A stretch of 64,000 bases of DNA from Granulicella sp. 5B5 (GTDB taxonomy: Bacteria; Acidobacteriota; Terriglobia; Terriglobales; Acidobacteriaceae): positions 3,844,001 to 3,908,000 of the forward strand of contig NZ_CP046444.1 in assembly GCF_014083945.1 (NCBI RefSeq), read 5' to 3'. Below the pieces are notes generated by a model. That model searched no databases and was not told the DNA's origin. It saw only the letters and a program-made list of their open reading frames with translations. The position numbers and the translations under genes are program-made. Below, piece after piece: positions 60,281-64,000 of this stretch (positions are counted from its first letter, which is position 1; each line of letters begins with the position of its first letter).

Positions 60281-61759
60281 CTACGCATTCATGCTGACGC
60301 TCTCTTGTGCCTTCAGAGCATTCTCTTCCTTCTTCGCGCGCGCCGCTTTATTACGCTGCGACCGTAGCTTCATAAAGCTCTTCGCCTCCACATAAAGCCG
60401 CGGCACATCGCGGTTCACAATCGCCTTCCACACCACGCGGAACGCGGCCTTCGGGCGGAAGTAGTACTCGTCATAAAACTTGTGCACCATCTCCATCACA
60501 TACTCGGTAGGCAGCCCTGGATACTCGATGTGCGCCATCTGGTGCCCGCCGCCGTCTTCCATCTTCTCGTTCGTGATGAAGTTGTTGCGCTTGGCGAAGT
60601 CATAGAACTCCGTGCCCGGATACGCATGCGCAACCGACACCTGGATCGTCTCGCAATCCAGCGTCTTCGCAAAGTCGATCGTGTTGCGGATTGACTCCTT
60701 CGTCTCGCCCGGCAGGCCAAGGATGAAGTCGGCATGAATAATTAGCCCAAGGTCGTGGCAGTCCTTCACAAAGTCGCGCGCACGTTCAACCGTCGCTCCC
60801 TTCTTGATGTTCTTCAGGATCTGCGGATCGCCCGACTCAAAGCCCACGATCAGCAAGCGGCAGCCCGCTTCCTTCATCGCCTTCAGCGTCTCGCGATCGG
60901 TCGTCACGCGGCTCGTGCAGCTCCACGTAATGCCCAGCGGCTTCAGCTTCTCGCACAGCTCAATGGTGCGTGCCTTCTGGATGTTGAACGTATCGTCGTC
61001 GAAGAAGAACTCCTTCACGAACGGGAAGTTCTCCTTGGCCCACGCCATCTCGGCGGCCACATCGTCGCTCGACCGCTTGCGCCACGCATGGCCGCTCAGC
61101 GTCTGTGGCCACAGGCAGAACGTGCACTGCGCCGGGCAGCCGCGCGTCGAGTACAGAGAGATATACGGATGCAGCAGGAACGGAACGTTGTACTTCGTCA
61201 CGTCCATATCGCGCTTGTAGATCTTCGTCGCCCACGGCATCGCGTCCAGGTCTTCCACCTGCGGCCGGTCCGGGTTGTGCTGGATCACGCCGTTCGCATC
61301 CTTGTAGCTGATACCAAGGATCTCGTTCAGCGGCTTGCCATTGGCAAACTCTACCACCGAGTAGTCGAACTCACGGCGGCAGATAAAGTCGATCACCTCG
61401 CACTCATTCAGCGCGCGGTCCGGGTCCGTCGTCACCGGCGGTCCAACAAAGCAGATCTTGATCGAAGGGTTCGCCTTCTTGATCGCACGTGCCAGGCCAT
61501 GGTCGCCCGACCAGCCAACCGTCGAGGTGAACAGCACCAGAAACTCATAGCCCTTGGCGATCTCGATCGTCTCTTCCGCGCTCACATGGTGGGGCGGCGC
61601 ATCGAGAAGCTTCGACCCCTCCAGCATCCCCGCCGGATAGGCCAGCCACACCGGGTACCAGTAGGATTCGATCTCACGCGTCGCGGGCCAGCGGGAGCTG
61701 GCGCCACCATCAAAGTTTTCAAAGGAAGGCGGATTTAAGAATAGCGTCTTGAGTGACAT
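60281..61759 (-). CDS. hpnJ: Hopanoid biosynthesis radical SAM protein HpnJ
   Basis: The 492-residue B12-binding radical SAM enzyme has the N-terminal cobalamin-type domain (KTLFLNPPSFENFDGGASSR). The cluster motif RGCPAQCTFCLWPQTLSGH supplies C-x3-C-x2-C. The remainder is the radical SAM barrel (FVKEFFFDDDTFNIQKAR, LIVGFESGDPQILKNIKKGA, ADFILGLPGETKESI). HpnJ contracts the ribose/glucosamine-derived ring into the cyclitol head of bacteriohopanetetrol cyclitol ether. The ATG at 61759 has GAGG upstream; the open frame to 61816 is ignored. This points to composite hopanoid lipids in the cell. Confidence 0.93.
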   Translation of the reverse strand: MSLKTLFLNPPSFENFDGGASSRWPATREIESYWYPVWLAYPAGMLEGSKLLDAPPHHVSAEETIEIAKGYEFLVLFTSTVGWSGDHGLARAIKKANPSIKICFVGPPVTTDPDRALNECEVIDFICRREFDYSVVEFANGKPLNEILGISYKDANGVIQHNPDRPQVEDLDAMPWATKIYKRDMDVTKYNVPFLLHPYISLYSTRGCPAQCTFCLWPQTLSGHAWRKRSSDDVAAEMAWAKENFPFVKEFFFDDDTFNIQKARTIELCEKLKPLGITWSCTSRVTTDRETLKAMKEAGCRLLIVGFESGDPQILKNIKKGATVERARDFVKDCHDLGLIIHADFILGLPGETKESIRNTIDFAKTLDCETIQVSVAHAYPGTEFYDFAKRNNFITNEKMEDGGGHQMAHIEYPGLPTEYVMEMVHKFYDEYYFRPKAAFRVVWKAIVNRDVPRLYVEAKSFMKLRSQRNKAARAKKEENALKAQESVSMNA

Positions 61760-61880
61760 ATCAACCTCAAGTTTACCACTTTGCACTCTCACACGCGCCC
61801 TTTTCCGCGTCGTCAAGGAGTGCCGTCAAAGTATCTGCTCTCGCGCTTTTACACAGGGTTTTCTGCTCGGCGGCACACGC

Positions 61881-63230
61881 CTAAGGTCTTGTGTTGCTTG
61901 CTGGCGACGCCTGTATCGCCTTCGCCAGCCAATCAGCCAGCGCGCCATTCTGTCGCATCAAGCCGATCTCTGCCTGATTGAGCTCTTGCTCGGCCGTCAG
62001 CATATCCACATACCGCTGACGTTCCTGCAGTCGCGCGCTCTGTTCATCCTTGGGTGTCAGCGTTGCGCTACCTCCGCTAGAACTGCTATTCAGTTGGATC
62101 AGGATCGTATTCAACTGCTCCTGCGCGATCTCGCGGTCCAGGTCCGCAATCTCCCGCTTCGCGCTCAGCTCTTCAACGTTCCGCTGCAGCTTCGACCGCC
62201 CCTCCAGAAACTGAATGCGGTTGTTCTCCGCTTCAGCGATGGCACGGACAGCATCAGCTTCGCTCTCGCGTGCATGCGCGCGGTGCTCATAGTCGAAGAT
62301 CGGTATCGAGATCTCAATGCCCACGGCCAGCGCATTGTCCGAGTGCTGCCCCGCAAACCCAGGGTAATACAGCGTGTAGTTTGTTTGCGTCGTCGTAATG
62401 CGGCTGTAGTTCGCTTCAAAGGCTACCTGTGGACGGTAGCTGTATCGAGACGCCCCAAACGCCTGTTCCTGCTTGCTCAGTGCGGCTGCAAACGACGACT
62501 GCACCCCAGGGCTCTCCACCTGCGTCGCACTCAGTGTGTTGGCTGCAGGCAGCGCAGGAATCGACTCTTTCACTGTCTCCAGTTGTGCCCCCGGCATTCC
62601 GAGCAGCCGTCCCAGGTGTTCGCGCAGGCCCGCGATCTCATCCTCATTGTTCAGCACCGCCAGCTTGATCTGTGCCGCCGTCCTGCGTGCCTTCAGCAGG
62701 TCCATGCGTGTGTCCTGGCCTGCATCCAGCCGCTCCTGCACAATCATCACAAGCCTTCCGGCGTATCCGCCCTCCTGCTGCATGGCCTGTTCACGTTGCT
62801 CGACGTTGTCCAGGTTCAGGTAGGTCTCAACTGCATCTTCCGTGGTCTGCTGCTGTGCATCCAGCAGCGCCAGTTGCGCGGACTTCAGCCCATCGTTCGC
62901 AGCCCGCACGTTGTCACGTTGCGAGAAGTTAAAGAGCAGGGACTCGCTCGCCAGGCTGAACACCACCGGCACACTCAGCGGCACGCCTGTCGAAGCTCCA
63001 TAGCCGCCTTTGATCCCGACGTTGGGGATGTATACATCGCGCGCTTCATCCAGCACGGCCCGCGCTTTGGTCACGCTGGCGTGGGCCATCTTCACACGCG
63101 GATCGTTCTTCAGCGCAAGGTCAACTGCCGTCGTCAGCGATATCTGTCCCGCGCACACAGAAACCACGCTGCCAAACAGCAGGGCCCCAGTTGCCAACCG
63201 CATCGTCCATCGCGTTCTAGGCTTCATCAT
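61881..63230 (-). CDS. TolC-family outer-membrane efflux protein
   Basis: The 449-residue protein has an export signal (MRLATGALLFGSVVSVCAG). Long amphipathic alpha-helical stretches are typical of the TolC tunnel: LTTAVDLALKNDPRVKMAHA, ASVTKARAVLDEARDVYIPN, the second repeat with NNRIQFLEGRSKLQRNVEEL, and a Ser-rich linker near LNSSSSGGSATLT. It should act as an outer-membrane channel for an efflux or secretion system. No pump genes are visible in the window. The upstream TPR gene ends 12 bp before it, suggesting one transcript. Confidence 0.85.
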   Translation of the reverse strand: MMKPRTRWTMRLATGALLFGSVVSVCAGQISLTTAVDLALKNDPRVKMAHASVTKARAVLDEARDVYIPNVGIKGGYGASTGVPLSVPVVFSLASESLLFNFSQRDNVRAANDGLKSAQLALLDAQQQTTEDAVETYLNLDNVEQREQAMQQEGGYAGRLVMIVQERLDAGQDTRMDLLKARRTAAQIKLAVLNNEDEIAGLREHLGRLLGMPGAQLETVKESIPALPAANTLSATQVESPGVQSSFAAALSKQEQAFGASRYSYRPQVAFEANYSRITTTQTNYTLYYPGFAGQHSDNALAVGIEISIPIFDYEHRAHARESEADAVRAIAEAENNRIQFLEGRSKLQRNVEELSAKREIADLDREIAQEQLNTILIQLNSSSSGGSATLTPKDEQSARLQERQRYVDMLTAEQELNQAEIGLMRQNGALADWLAKAIQASPASNTRP

Positions 63231-63242
63231 TGCGTCCAACTC

Positions 63243-64000
63243 TCAAAGTCCCTGCAGCGCCTTCTTGGCTGGTCCATAGTTTGCGGCCAGTTGGAGCGCC
63301 TTATTGAACTCGCCCTTCGCGCCCTCTCTGTCGCCATCGGCCTGCAACAAGCGGCCCAGCAGCACATGTACATGGACCACTGGTGCTGCATCGCTCTTCG
63401 CATCGTTGGCCAGGTACTGCTCCAGCGCCTTCTTTGCAAGTGCCGGCTTTACGTGCATGTCCATCAGATAACTCGCGACATCGACCACGGCGGAATTCTT
63501 CGCTGCGTCAGCCGCATAGGCATGTTGCAAGGCATCGACGGCCTTCGCAGTCTGCTTGCGCCGCTTGTAAAAGCCGCCCAGGTCCACCCATGCCTCGGGT
63601 GCGTTCTTCACTGAAGTCGCCGCGCTGAACTCGCGTTCCGCCGTACTGTAGTCCTTCCGCTTCTCGGCCGACAGAGCATGGATTCGGTGTGCCGTCTGCG
63701 GCATGTATCCTTGCACGCGGTCTGCAAGGTCGTCAGCCTTGTCTGTTCCTCCGCCAACCAGCGACGGCGCGCCAACGTAGTACTCCGCAAGGTCATTCAC
63801 AGCATCCGCATTGTGCGGATCTAACGAGAACGAAGCCTCAAACGCCTCGCGCACCTGATGGGCCAGCTTCAAGCCTGTGAACGGTCCGGCGCTATTGGCC
63901 TTCATGCCGTAAGCCCGCCCCATCCAGTCTTGCGCGCGGCTGTTCTGCGACATCAACCGTACAGCCGTCTCGCACTCCGGCACAGCTGCATCGACCCTCT
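63243..64000 (-). CDS. Tetratricopeptide-repeat protein (N-terminus outside window)
   Basis: About 252 codons are visible; the frame is open past the window edge. TPR-like helices recur about every 34 residues: FEASFSLDPHNADAVNDLAE with YYVG, EFSAATSVKNAPEAWVDLGG with FYKRRKQTAKAV, DALQHAYAADAAKNSAVVDV, and EFNKALQLAANYGPAKKALQ. Such proteins mediate protein contacts. Cellular location cannot be judged without the N-terminus. It is co-directional with the TolC gene 12 bp downstream, so a role in the same envelope system is possible. Confidence 0.8.
   Translation of the reverse strand, partial: RVDAAVPECETAVRLMSQNSRAQDWMGRAYGMKANSAGPFTGLKLAHQVREAFEASFSLDPHNADAVNDLAEYYVGAPSLVGGGTDKADDLADRVQGYMPQTAHRIHALSAEKRKDYSTAEREFSAATSVKNAPEAWVDLGGFYKRRKQTAKAVDALQHAYAADAAKNSAVVDVASYLMDMHVKPALAKKALEQYLANDAKSDAAPVVHVHVLLGRLLQADGDREGAKGEFNKALQLAANYGPAKKALQGL

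Overview
The window looks like chromosomal DNA of an acidobacterium, most likely the Acidobacteriaceae (Granulicella / Terriglobus / Edaphobacter group). This is inferred from the high GC content and from the mix of genes: a very large secreted PIG-L deacetylase, a DUF1800 protein, a TIGR03435 protein, a BBP2-type porin, hpnCDE with hpnJ, bshA, and many glycan-active secreted enzymes. The genus is not determinable from the sequence alone.

Layout. 1-3.1 kb: partial PIG-L protein and a MntA/HepT toxin-antitoxin pair whose toxin carries a frameshift. 3.2-9.3 kb: APC permease, msrPQ, DUF1800, PIG-L. 9.3-14.2 kb (minus strand): rpsP-khpA-rimM-trmD-(secreted protein)-rplS-rnhB-PIG-L. 14.4-20.7 kb: esterases followed by a co-directional set of an ATP-grasp enzyme, a GCS2-type ligase, an M29 aminopeptidase and an ATP-grasp-like protein, which looks like an amidoligase-type biosynthetic cluster. 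20.8-24.3 kb: PilZ, a LuxR-type regulator with a degenerate receiver, an MFS carrier and phenylalanine hydroxylase. 24.3-27.7 kb: sulfite/nitrite reductase with siroheme synthesis genes. This operon is preceded by a promoter-proximal palindrome, a 22-codon Cys-containing leader ORF and an intrinsic terminator. 27.7-34.8 kb (minus): MetX-like hydrolase, bshA, ChbG-type deacetylase, GH3 with PA14, gluconolactonase. 35.1-36.3 kb: tRNA-Val, tRNA-Asp, an integrase remnant and a truncated GH28 gene, i.e. an old integration scar. 36.3-40.4 kb: paoABC-type molybdenum aldehyde oxidoreductase.

40.4-50.0 kb: a complete Kdp potassium system. One minus-strand run goes kdpD (N-terminal half) - kdpE - porin - 37-codon membrane ORF - kdpF - kdpA - kdpB - kdpC. 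The kinase half of KdpD is a separate, divergent gene with start codons only 17 bp apart. Three copies of a bipartite palindromic repeat lie in and just after this region. 50.3-54.7 kb: PP2C phosphatase, TIGR03435 lipoprotein, dienelactone hydrolase, mlaFE. 54.9-61.8 kb: Zn-dehydrogenase-hpnC-hpnD-hpnE (squalene), two small EamA-type transporter subunits, and hpnJ (hopanoid side chain). 61.9-64 kb: TolC-type protein and a TPR protein that runs off the window.

The strongest candidate for an undescribed system is the cysteine-codon leader peptide/attenuator ahead of the sulfite reductase operon. Next are the amidoligase-type cluster and the small membrane ORF coupled to kdpF. All functional calls rest on reading sequence motifs; no database search was run.
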